A DNA stretch of 11,332 bases, from the NCBI GenBank assembly GCA_945281075.1, contig CALYQE010000057.1:1-11332 (forward strand), in the 5' to 3' direction. Source of the DNA: an uncultured Lactobacillus sp. GTDB lineage: Bacteria; Bacillota; Bacilli; Lactobacillales; Lactobacillaceae. The position numbers and the translations under genes were made by a program. Under the pieces are notes generated by a model. The model made no database searches. It was not told where the DNA came from and saw only the letters and a list, made by a program, of their open reading frames with translations. This document shows positions 5,052 to 11,332 of this stretch, piece by piece. The first letter of the stretch is position 1, and each line of letters begins with the position of its first letter.

Positions 5052-6851
5052 ATGATCTACGATTCAAGCATTAAATGGGATGCAGTCTATGACGTCATCG
5101 TCGTTGGCTTCGGTGGGGCCGGAGCTGGGGCGGCTAGATTTGCGGCTGATAATCATGCCCATGTTTTGCTGATTGATTCCGCTCCTGAAGGCCAAGAGGG
5201 TGGCAATACCCGCTATGCCGGTGGGGCATTTGCCTGGAGCGACAATTTTAATGACTTGCGCACATATTATCAGCAAACATATTATCCTTTCAAATATGAT
5301 CCTAAAGCTTTAGACACCTTTGTTAGCAATGTTCTTAAAATGAAGGAATATTCCCAAAGGTATTTTGGAATTACAGCTCAATATACTGGTCGCCGTCCGC
5401 AAGGCGAATATCCGGAATATGAACATGCAGACACAATGCGCTCGCAGACTATGACTGCCGGCATGTATAATGGAAGCTTTTGGAAGCTTTTACGGCAAAA
5501 GGTTTATGAACGCTTAGGTCAAATTGATGTGTGGTTTTCAAGTCCTGCACAACACTTGATTCAGGATCCCGAAAATAAGACGATTTTGGGCGTGCAAATT
5601 AAGCGGCAAGGGATTAACCGGTTCGTTGCAGCTAGAAATGGCGTTGTTCTGTCGTGTGGTGGCTTTGAAAACAATCAGGACATGGTTCAAACATTCCTAG
5701 GTCAAGGTTCATTGGCACCAATTGGAACTTTGTATAATCAGGGAAAAGGCATTGACTTGGCGGTTGAGGTTGGAGCTCGCTTATGGCACATGTCAAATTA
5801 TGATTCTCATGGTTTCTCTTTGAATGAGGGGAAAGCCAGAGAAAAATTTGCCTACATGATTAATTGGAAGAGCTTGTTTAACGGCAGCATCTTTGTTGCT
5901 GGTGATGATGGTACACGTTATTACCGCGAAGATGAAGAAGACCGCCATGGTTATAAATATAACCACGGTAATTGGATTATGCAGCCTAACCAAAATCATC
6001 CGCATATTATCATGGATCAGGAGCAGTTTGACCAGCTGTCACATGATGATTCGGCGCAAGCTGCACAAATTAAAGAACTTTTGACCTATGTAATTAAGGC
6101 AGAAACCATAGCAGACTTAGCAGAGCAGATCGCTGCGCCTAAATTAGCCGAGGCTGTGGCCGACTTTAATTATTTGGTTACGGAAAAAAAGCAAGACATG
6201 TTCTTAAACCGGCAAATTGAAACGATGCGAGCATTTAAGACTGGGCCATATTATGCAATTCCTATTAGACACAACATTTTGCACACCCACGGAGGGGCCC
6301 GTCGCAATGAGCACTGTGAAGTTTTGGATCTCGATAATATGCCAATTCCCCATTTATATGAAGCCGGTGAATTAGGTGACATTTTTGCAACCAAATACAT
6401 AGGTGCTAACAGTATTGCGGATTTGCTAATTTCTGGCAAAATAGCTGGTGAAAATGCCGCCCGACCTAAACGCAAAATTGCTGCTGTTGACGTTGTGACA
6501 TCGGCTTCAAAAGTACCGGATTTGAAGTCGGACGCACATGCTTCAAAGACTGACTATGAGGCCGCAAGTAATCAAGGAATTGGGGTCAGTGAAAATGGTA
6601 TCAATGATGTGCCAATTGTCGTGCGGGTCACGCTAGATAAGCAAAAAATCACAAAAATTGAAACCTTGCAGGAAAAAGAAACACCATCTTTAGGTGGAAA
6701 GGCGATTCCAGTTTTAACCAAAGAAATGCTTGATCAACAAACCAGTGATGTTGACGTAGTCAGTGGTGCCAGCACGACCAGTGCAGCTTTTAAAGAAGCT
6801 GTGCAAAAAGCTGTTGCCGATGCAGAAAAGAAGAACAGCCATGAAAACTAA
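5052..6851 (+). CDS. FAD-dependent enoate (fumarate/urocanate-type) reductase with C-terminal FMN_bind domain, first paralogue
   Basis: Probably reduces the C=C bond of an unsaturated carboxylate in the cytoplasm. The protein has 599 residues. An FAD_binding_2 domain (about 14-470) starts with the dinucleotide fold VIVVGFGGAGAG (G19, G21, G24), then GGNTRY (50-55) and the second FAD strand VVLSCGGFENN (198-208). GTRYYREDEEDRHG (287-300) lies where fumarate reductases carry the proton-donor arginine, here probably R298. HTHGG (411-415) keeps the substrate histidine, but the NRLGGN element is KYIGAN (448-453), so the second substrate arginine appears to be tyrosine. The FMN_bind domain (about 520-587) ends in DVDVVSGASTTS, the flavinylation motif with Ser574 where Thr is usual. 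No signal peptide or heme motif is present. It is the first gene of the operon; its 3' end overlaps the next gene. Alternatives are phenolic-acid or 3-oxosteroid-type chemistry. Confidence 0.88.
   Translation: MIYDSSIKWDAVYDVIVVGFGGAGAGAARFAADNHAHVLLIDSAPEGQEGGNTRYAGGAFAWSDNFNDLRTYYQQTYYPFKYDPKALDTFVSNVLKMKEYSQRYFGITAQYTGRRPQGEYPEYEHADTMRSQTMTAGMYNGSFWKLLRQKVYERLGQIDVWFSSPAQHLIQDPENKTILGVQIKRQGINRFVAARNGVVLSCGGFENNQDMVQTFLGQGSLAPIGTLYNQGKGIDLAVEVGARLWHMSNYDSHGFSLNEGKAREKFAYMINWKSLFNGSIFVAGDDGTRYYREDEEDRHGYKYNHGNWIMQPNQNHPHIIMDQEQFDQLSHDDSAQAAQIKELLTYVIKAETIADLAEQIAAPKLAEAVADFNYLVTEKKQDMFLNRQIETMRAFKTGPYYAIPIRHNILHTHGGARRNEHCEVLDLDNMPIPHLYEAGELGDIFATKYIGANSIADLLISGKIAGENAARPKRKIAAVDVVTSASKVPDLKSDAHASKTDYEAASNQGIGVSENGINDVPIVVRVTLDKQKITKIETLQEKETPSLGGKAIPVLTKEMLDQQTSDVDVVSGASTTSAAFKEAVQKAVADAEKKNSHEN
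6826..6833 (+). promoter_or_regulatory. Weak ribosome site within the first flavoprotein gene, supporting the start at 6841
   Basis: AAAAGAAG (6826-6833) lies 7 bases before ATG 6841. The next gene starts inside the upstream stop region (TAA 6849-6851), so translational coupling is likely. Confidence 0.5.
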
Positions 6852-8664
6852 CGCAGACACGCAATGGAATGGTGAATATGACGTCATTGTTTTAGGCTTT
6901 GGCGGAGCGGGCGGCACGGCTGCGAGGTTTGCCGCTGATCAGGGCGCAACTGTGCTGCTGGTTGATGCAGCTCCATACGGTCATGAGGGCGGCAATACGC
7001 GTTATTCAGCCCAGCACGTGGCAATGGCCCATGATCAAGAAAAAATTTCTTCTTATTACAAGCAATTAGCTGCTCCGTTTGAAATCAATGATTGCACCTT
7101 AAGTGTTTATCTTGCGGGTTTAGTAGCAATGCCCCAATATTTTGAAAAGTATTTTTGCATCTCCCCGTTTATCTGGTCAAAGGACAATCAACCAGGGGAT
7201 CACCTGGCTAATAAGAATAATTTATGCGAATATCCTGAATTTGCTGACGCAGAGACGTTTGACTTTGCCCTAGTTCATAATCGCGATTTTGACGCTGAGC
7301 TATGGAAAATAATTCGCCAGGAAGTAATAAAGCGTAAGGACCAAATTGCTGTCTGGCTCAATTCAAAGGCGGAGCACTTATTGCAAGATCCAGTTACCAA
7401 CGAAATTTGCGGCGTCGTAGTGAAAAGACGCCATCAGCACTATTATCTGCGGGCTAAACGTGGCGTCATCTTAGCAACGGGCGGGTTTGAGAACAATCCC
7501 CGAATGCAGCAAGATTACTTGCACTGCCATCAACTTACGCCCCTTGGAACTTTGTACAATCGTGGCGACGGGATCGAGATGGCTGCCGAAGTTGGCGCGA
7601 AAATGTGGCACATGGGCAATTACGAATCCTTAGGAATTATTCCGAGTTATGTAATTGCTGAACAAAAGCAGGTTCGTGGAAGGCAAATCAGTGGTTGGCA
7701 GAACGTTAAGTCGGGGTCAATTTTGGCAGTTGCTAATGATGGTACGCGCTTTATGCGCGAGGATGCCAAATCACGGCACGGTCATATTTATGAACACGGT
7801 GAATATTTACTGCCACAGGCTTATGACAATGCCTGGTTAATTTTTGATCAGCAGCAATTTGACAAGTTTGTCGAAGAACAGCATGCAGGTACATTAAAAT
7901 ACCAAGCCTTTTTTGCCAAGGTAATCGAGGCTGAAACCGTTGCTGCCTTAGCGCAAAAAATCACTGTTCCTGCTGACAACCTGACGAGAACTATTCAAAA
8001 GTTCAATCAATTTGCTGAAGCTGGTGAAGATTTAGAATTTAACCGCGACCCGGCAAGCCTGACCAAATTTGATCTTAACCATCCGCTATATGCAATTAAG
8101 CTGGCACCAGCAGTTTTAAACACGCAAGGAGGACCTGAGCATGATGAATCTGCCCGCGTCTTGTCAGCTTCAGGTGAGCCAATTAGGCGTTTATACAATG
8201 CAGGCGAATTAGGCGGGATGTGCGTCAATCGTTATCAAGGTGGTGGCAACCTAGCTGAATGCCTCATTTTTGGCCAAATTGCTGGTGAAAATGCTGCTAA
8301 GATGCCGGCATTAAAACAGGCAGTTGAGCTTTCATCAGCTGTGCCCCAAATTAATGATTTAATTGCTGGTAGCAAGGAAGACCAGATTGCTTTAAAAGCT
8401 AATCAATACCTAGGAGCATCTGAGGCAGGAATTGGTGGCAGAATTTTAGTTCGGGTTACTTATGAAAACGACACAATTGAGCAGGTAGAAGTGCTTGAAA
8501 ATCATGAAACTGAAGGAATCGGAGCCCAAGCAGTTAAGAGCCTGCCAGCAAAAATGGTTAGTCAAAATACGACCGAAGTTGATGCCGTTTCTGGGGCATC
8601 GGCTACCAGCGCTGCCTTGAAAGAAGCAGTTGACTCGGCGCTTAAAAAGGCCAAGAAGAAGTAA
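6841..8664 (+). CDS. FAD-dependent enoate reductase with C-terminal FMN_bind domain, second paralogue
   Basis: A 607-residue paralogue of the upstream gene with the same architecture: FAD domain (about 13-487) with VIVLGFGGAGG (G19, G21, G24), GGNTRY (50-55), GVILATGGFENN (208-219) and GTRFMREDAKSRHG (301-314; probable catalytic R312). The FMN_bind domain (about 533-602) includes NHETEGIG and DAVSGASATS (flavinylation Ser587). It differs at substrate positions: NTQGG (427-431) replaces HTHGG, and NRYQGGGN (463-470) replaces KYIGAN, so it probably prefers another acid. The frame is open further upstream to an ATG at 6763, but that extension lies in the neighbour's FMN domain and lacks family similarity. 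The start at 6841 aligns with the paralogue's N-terminus and overlaps its stop by 11 bases. It is cytoplasmic, with no signal peptide. The electron donor is not encoded here. Confidence 0.88.
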   Translation: MKTNADTQWNGEYDVIVLGFGGAGGTAARFAADQGATVLLVDAAPYGHEGGNTRYSAQHVAMAHDQEKISSYYKQLAAPFEINDCTLSVYLAGLVAMPQYFEKYFCISPFIWSKDNQPGDHLANKNNLCEYPEFADAETFDFALVHNRDFDAELWKIIRQEVIKRKDQIAVWLNSKAEHLLQDPVTNEICGVVVKRRHQHYYLRAKRGVILATGGFENNPRMQQDYLHCHQLTPLGTLYNRGDGIEMAAEVGAKMWHMGNYESLGIIPSYVIAEQKQVRGRQISGWQNVKSGSILAVANDGTRFMREDAKSRHGHIYEHGEYLLPQAYDNAWLIFDQQQFDKFVEEQHAGTLKYQAFFAKVIEAETVAALAQKITVPADNLTRTIQKFNQFAEAGEDLEFNRDPASLTKFDLNHPLYAIKLAPAVLNTQGGPEHDESARVLSASGEPIRRLYNAGELGGMCVNRYQGGGNLAECLIFGQIAGENAAKMPALKQAVELSSAVPQINDLIAGSKEDQIALKANQYLGASEAGIGGRILVRVTYENDTIEQVEVLENHETEGIGAQAVKSLPAKMVSQNTTEVDAVSGASATSAALKEAVDSALKKAKKK

Positions 8665-8676
8665 AGGAGAAAAAAC

Positions 8677-10092
8677 ATGTTAGATAAATTTCAATGGAAA
8701 AAGTGGATTTTACCAGTGGCAGTCGGCTTGATATTATGGTTGCTGACACCACTTAAACCTGACGCAATCAGTGTTCCAGCTTGGCATTTATTCGCTATTT
8801 TTATTGCAACGATTATTGCCTGTGTGACTAAGCCGGTACCAATGATGGCCACTACAATTATTGCAGTGGTAATTGCAACTTTAACGGGCATTTTCAAAAT
8901 GGAAGAAGTTACGGCTGGCTTTGGCAACTCAACTGCTTGGATGGTTGCCATGTGCATGTTCATGGCAGCCGGTTTTATTAAATCGGGCTTGGGAAAACGA
9001 ATTGCTTATCTCTTTGTCAAAACTTTCGGGAAGAAAACACTGGGCTTAGCTTATGCGCTTTCTTTTGTTGAAACATTGTTGGCAATTGGGATTCCAAGTA
9101 ATAATGCCCGGGTAAACGGCATTATGTATCCAATTATTGATAACCTTTCAAAAGAAATGGGCTCTGATCCGAAAAAGGGAACAGAAAGCGACATGGGATC
9201 ATATTTGGTTTTCAATGAATATGAGGTTAATATTGTCACTTCCACAATGTTTTTGACCGGTTTAGCGGGTAATATGGTTGCTTTGGGAATTGCTAAAACA
9301 CAAAATGTTTCAATTTCGTGGATGCAGTGGTTCTTAGCTGCGATTGTTCCAGGGCTAATTTCCTTATTGGTAGTGCCATTTATTTTATATAAAATTTATC
9401 CGCCAAAGATTAAAGAAACTCCGAATGCACATGCCTGGGCTGATGAAAAGCTGAAAGAACTGGGCAAAATGACTGCTGCTGAAAAAATCATGAGCGTGGT
9501 CTTTGTGCTAGCTGTTTTTTTGTGGCTAGTTGGTCCCGAAATTGGTATTGATGCAACTTTTGTCAGCTTTATTGCTGTGGCATTATTATTAATTTGCGGC
9601 GTAATTAATGTTAAAGATATTTTGGGACAAAGTTTTGCCTGGAATATTTTGACCTGGTTATCAATCATCATGTTAATGTCGCAAAAACTGATGACCTTAG
9701 GCTTTTTCCCATGGTTCTCAAAGACTTTGGGCAGCGCGCTAAACGGAATGAACTGGGTGTTAGTACTCGTGATTTTATATTTGGTTTACTTTTACCTGCA
9801 TTATCTGTTTCCAAGTGTGTCAACCCAGATTTCTGCTTTATATGCGGGCTTTTTATCAATTGCAATCGGAGCTGGTGTTCCACCAATCATGGCAGCCTTA
9901 ATGCTTGCTTTAGACGGATCATTATACCTTTCTACTTCAAGCTATTCGGCTGGACCGGCAGCACTGCTTTCATCAACTGGTTATGTTTCAAATAAAGACT
10001 GGTGGAAATTAAGTGCAATTATTGGTGTCGTACTCAATATTATCTGGTTAGGTGGTGGTCTTGTTTGGACTAAAGTAATTGGTATGTGGTAA
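8677..10092 (+). CDS. DASS-family carboxylate transporter (CitT/SODiT-like)
   Basis: A membrane carrier, probably importing the substrate of the adjacent reductases or exchanging it for the reduced product. The 471 residues are mostly hydrophobic, with helices at about 11-24, 33-50, 57-72, 86-104, 122-138, 190-206, 216-239, 271-287, 294-310, 321-340, 358-375, 385-411 and 443-467. Family features are PAWHLFAIFIA near the N-terminus, GFGNSTAWMV (81-90), IPSNNARVNGIMYPI (139-153) where citrate and dicarboxylate members have PSNTAR, HYLFPSVSTQISALYAGFL (375-393) and SAGPAALLSSTGYV (424-437) ahead of the terminal DWWK. The SNT to SNN change touches the carboxylate site. AGGAG (8665-8669) abuts the upstream stop and sets the start, so it shares the reductase transcript. 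Cation coupling or antiport cannot be decided from sequence. Confidence 0.9.
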   Translation: MLDKFQWKKWILPVAVGLILWLLTPLKPDAISVPAWHLFAIFIATIIACVTKPVPMMATTIIAVVIATLTGIFKMEEVTAGFGNSTAWMVAMCMFMAAGFIKSGLGKRIAYLFVKTFGKKTLGLAYALSFVETLLAIGIPSNNARVNGIMYPIIDNLSKEMGSDPKKGTESDMGSYLVFNEYEVNIVTSTMFLTGLAGNMVALGIAKTQNVSISWMQWFLAAIVPGLISLLVVPFILYKIYPPKIKETPNAHAWADEKLKELGKMTAAEKIMSVVFVLAVFLWLVGPEIGIDATFVSFIAVALLLICGVINVKDILGQSFAWNILTWLSIIMLMSQKLMTLGFFPWFSKTLGSALNGMNWVLVLVILYLVYFYLHYLFPSVSTQISALYAGFLSIAIGAGVPPIMAALMLALDGSLYLSTSSYSAGPAALLSSTGYVSNKDWWKLSAIIGVVLNIIWLGGGLVWTKVIGMW

Positions 10093-10100
10093 ATAAAATT

Positions 10101-10143
10101 AAAAGATGCTGAACTTCTTATACCCCAAGTTTAGCGTCTTTTT
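10101..10143 (+). terminator. Rho-independent terminator of the reductase/transporter operon
   Basis: A 16-bp stem (10101-10116 with 10127-10142; two G-U pairs) has a 10-base loop and a T run. It lies 8 bases after the transporter stop, which marks the end of the operon. Confidence 0.88.
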
Positions 10144-10233
10144 GTTTGAAAAACTTTTCTCTCACTTGTTTCGGTTACATTACTATTATAAGATTGGAAA
10201 TAATTATTTTTGATAAAGAGAAGGAATTAAAAG

Positions 10234-11184
10234 ATGATTTGGGCAACTATATCAACGTGGAGAATGTCGTTTGATGGTCTTCAAAAAGCAAGTGATTTAC
10301 TAGAAAATCGGCAATCGGCAGCTAGCGCCGTGGAAAAATTAATCAACGCAGTCGAGGACAATCCGGCGTATCAATCTGTGGGTTATGGTGGCTTACCCAA
10401 TGAAGATGGGATTGTCCAGATGGATGCCGGCTTTATGGACGGTGATTCTCTAGCGCAGGGTTCAGTGGCCGCGATTGAAAATGTTAAGCATGCGGTTTCT
10501 GTTGCCCGTCAGTTAAGTCAAAACAAAACGAGCAGTTTTTTAGTCGGTGCAGGTGCAACCAAATATGCTCAGCGCAATGGCTTTGAATTCGTTAATATGC
10601 TGACGCCAAAGGCAAAAGAGGCTTGGCAGAGTAGAAAAGAAGAACAAATTCAGCAGGAATTAAAGCCTTACGATGGTCATGATACGGTTGGTGCCATTAC
10701 GCTTGATCAAAATGGCTCGTTTTGCGCCGCCACTTCAACTTCGGGACTTTTTATGAAAAAAGATGGACGCATTGGTGATTCACCTCTGTCAGGATCGGGC
10801 TTTTATGCCGATAGTCAAGTTGGTGCAGCAACTGCCACGGGTTTGGGAGAAGACATCATGAAAGGTTGTCTTTCATATGAAATAGTCAGAAAGATGGCAG
10901 AGGGAAAAGATCCGCAAACAGCCTGTGATGAGGCCTTGTTTTCTTTTGTTGCTAACTTGGAAAACCGATATGGCAGTGCGGGAGCAATTTCTCTCATCGC
11001 CCTCAATAAAAAAGGTGAATGGGGAGTTGCCACCAATGTTCAGTTTGCATTTTGCGTTGTGAGTGAGCAGGAAAAACCGCAAGTCTACTTAGCTCAGCCA
11101 AAAGCGGATAAGACAACTATTTTTCCGTTCACACAAGAGTGGCTGGACAACTATGAGCGCGAAATGAATATGACCGTTGATTAA
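10234..11184 (+). CDS. N4-(beta-N-acetylglucosaminyl)-L-asparaginase / isoaspartyl peptidase family Ntn-hydrolase
   Basis: A member of the asparaginase-2 family, which matures by self-cleavage into alpha and beta chains and hydrolyses amide bonds of asparagine derivatives (GlcNAc-Asn, isoaspartyl dipeptides or Asn). The 316-residue precursor has the expected length. GHDTVGAITLD puts the cleavage between D150 and T151, making T151 the N-terminal nucleophile. TSTSG (167-171), GRIGDSPLSGSGFYAD (178-193; substrate-carboxylate binding) and ATGLGED (201-207) are the conserved beta-chain elements. There is no signal peptide, so it acts in the cytoplasm, unlike exported or lysosomal relatives. The segment HDTVGAIT and the overall pattern favour the glycosylasparaginase branch over the plant-type isoaspartyl branch, but this needs phylogeny. 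AAGGA (10221-10225) precedes the start by 8 bases; a -10-like TATAAG at 10187-10192 lacks a good -35. cutC follows after 20 bases. Confidence 0.88.
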   Translation: MIWATISTWRMSFDGLQKASDLLENRQSAASAVEKLINAVEDNPAYQSVGYGGLPNEDGIVQMDAGFMDGDSLAQGSVAAIENVKHAVSVARQLSQNKTSSFLVGAGATKYAQRNGFEFVNMLTPKAKEAWQSRKEEQIQQELKPYDGHDTVGAITLDQNGSFCAATSTSGLFMKKDGRIGDSPLSGSGFYADSQVGAATATGLGEDIMKGCLSYEIVRKMAEGKDPQTACDEALFSFVANLENRYGSAGAISLIALNKKGEWGVATNVQFAFCVVSEQEKPQVYLAQPKADKTTIFPFTQEWLDNYEREMNMTVD

Positions 11185-11204
11185 GGCATTTAGTGGAGCA
11201 AGAC

Positions 11205-11332
11205 ATGTTAAAAGAAGTTTGTGTAGAAAATTTCACCTCGATTCCGGAAATGATTGCTGCGGGAGCAAATCGACTAGAATTAAATAATGACTTAGCTGCT
11301 GGCGGAACCACGCCATCCTTTGGGGTCATTAA
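11205..11332 (+). CDS. cutC: CutC family protein, N-terminal part; continues beyond the window
   Basis: The 42 visible residues start MLKEVCVENFTSIPEMIAAG and continue with ANRLELNNDLAAGGTTPSFGVI, the N-terminus of the CutC TIM-barrel family. The V-E-N, GA-x-R-(I/L)-E-L and GG-(L/T)-TPS elements are characteristic. CutC has been linked to copper tolerance, though its biochemical role remains unsettled. TGGAG (11194-11198) precedes the start by 6 bases. The 20-base gap after the asparaginase, without a terminator, implies co-transcription. The usual C-D/E after EL is N-N here. Everything beyond residue 42 lies outside the window. Confidence 0.88.
   Translation, partial: MLKEVCVENFTSIPEMIAAGANRLELNNDLAAGGTTPSFGVI

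Noticed and set aside
6763..6840. Upstream extension of the second flavoprotein gene to an ATG at 6763
   Set aside because: The added 26 residues lie in another frame of the first gene's FMN domain, have no ribosome site, and do not match the paralogue, whose N-terminus aligns with a start at 6841.
5052..8664. Recent tandem duplication of the flavoprotein genes
   Set aside because: The proteins share domain order and motifs but differ widely, including at active-site positions and in their DNA. The duplication, if local, is old; the pair may also have come together by other routes.
9711..9995. Plus-strand open frame of 94 residues inside the transporter gene
   Set aside because: It is an alternative frame of a clearly coding membrane protein, without a ribosome site or recognisable motif.

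Overview
The window looks like the chromosome of a low-GC Firmicute, most probably an S-layer-forming Lactobacillus (helveticus/crispatus/amylovorus group). Evidence: AT-rich DNA, AGGAG-type ribosome sites, TTGNNN/TATAAT-type promoters, a lactobacillar HU protein and a secreted protein with SLAP (S-layer) repeats. No rRNA, tRNA, CRISPR array, insertion sequence or phage gene was seen. The species assignment is inference from protein families.

Layout. Positions 1-79 hold the tail of a plus-strand membrane protein, probably a methionine ABC permease. It converges on the HU gene (minus) over a shared bidirectional terminator. A family 8 glycosyltransferase (minus) lies upstream of HU and is divergent from a small two-repeat SLAP protein. 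The SLAP gene is followed at 35 bases by a short nitroreductase-family gene, then a strong terminator. After about 300 bases that hold a promoter and leader comes a GlpF-type aquaporin with its own terminator, and then a second, bidirectional hairpin that ends the convergent LysR gene.

The core (3964-10143) reads as one module. A LysR regulator is transcribed divergently from two tandem FAD flavoproteins of the fumarate/urocanate/hydroxycinnamate reductase superfamily. Each flavoprotein carries a C-terminal FMN_bind domain. They are followed by a DASS-family (CitT/SODiT-like) carboxylate transporter and a strong terminator. The two flavoproteins overlap by 11 bases and the transporter follows 12 bases later, so they look like one operon. 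The likely logic is that an unsaturated organic acid enters through the transporter, is reduced in the cytoplasm as an electron sink, and the saturated product leaves, possibly by exchange. The two reductases differ at substrate-binding positions, so they probably act on different acids. The actual substrates cannot be read from sequence.

Downstream (10234-11332) a cytoplasmic Ntn-hydrolase of the N4-(beta-N-acetylglucosaminyl)-L-asparaginase/isoaspartyl peptidase family is followed after 20 bases by the start of cutC, which runs off the window.
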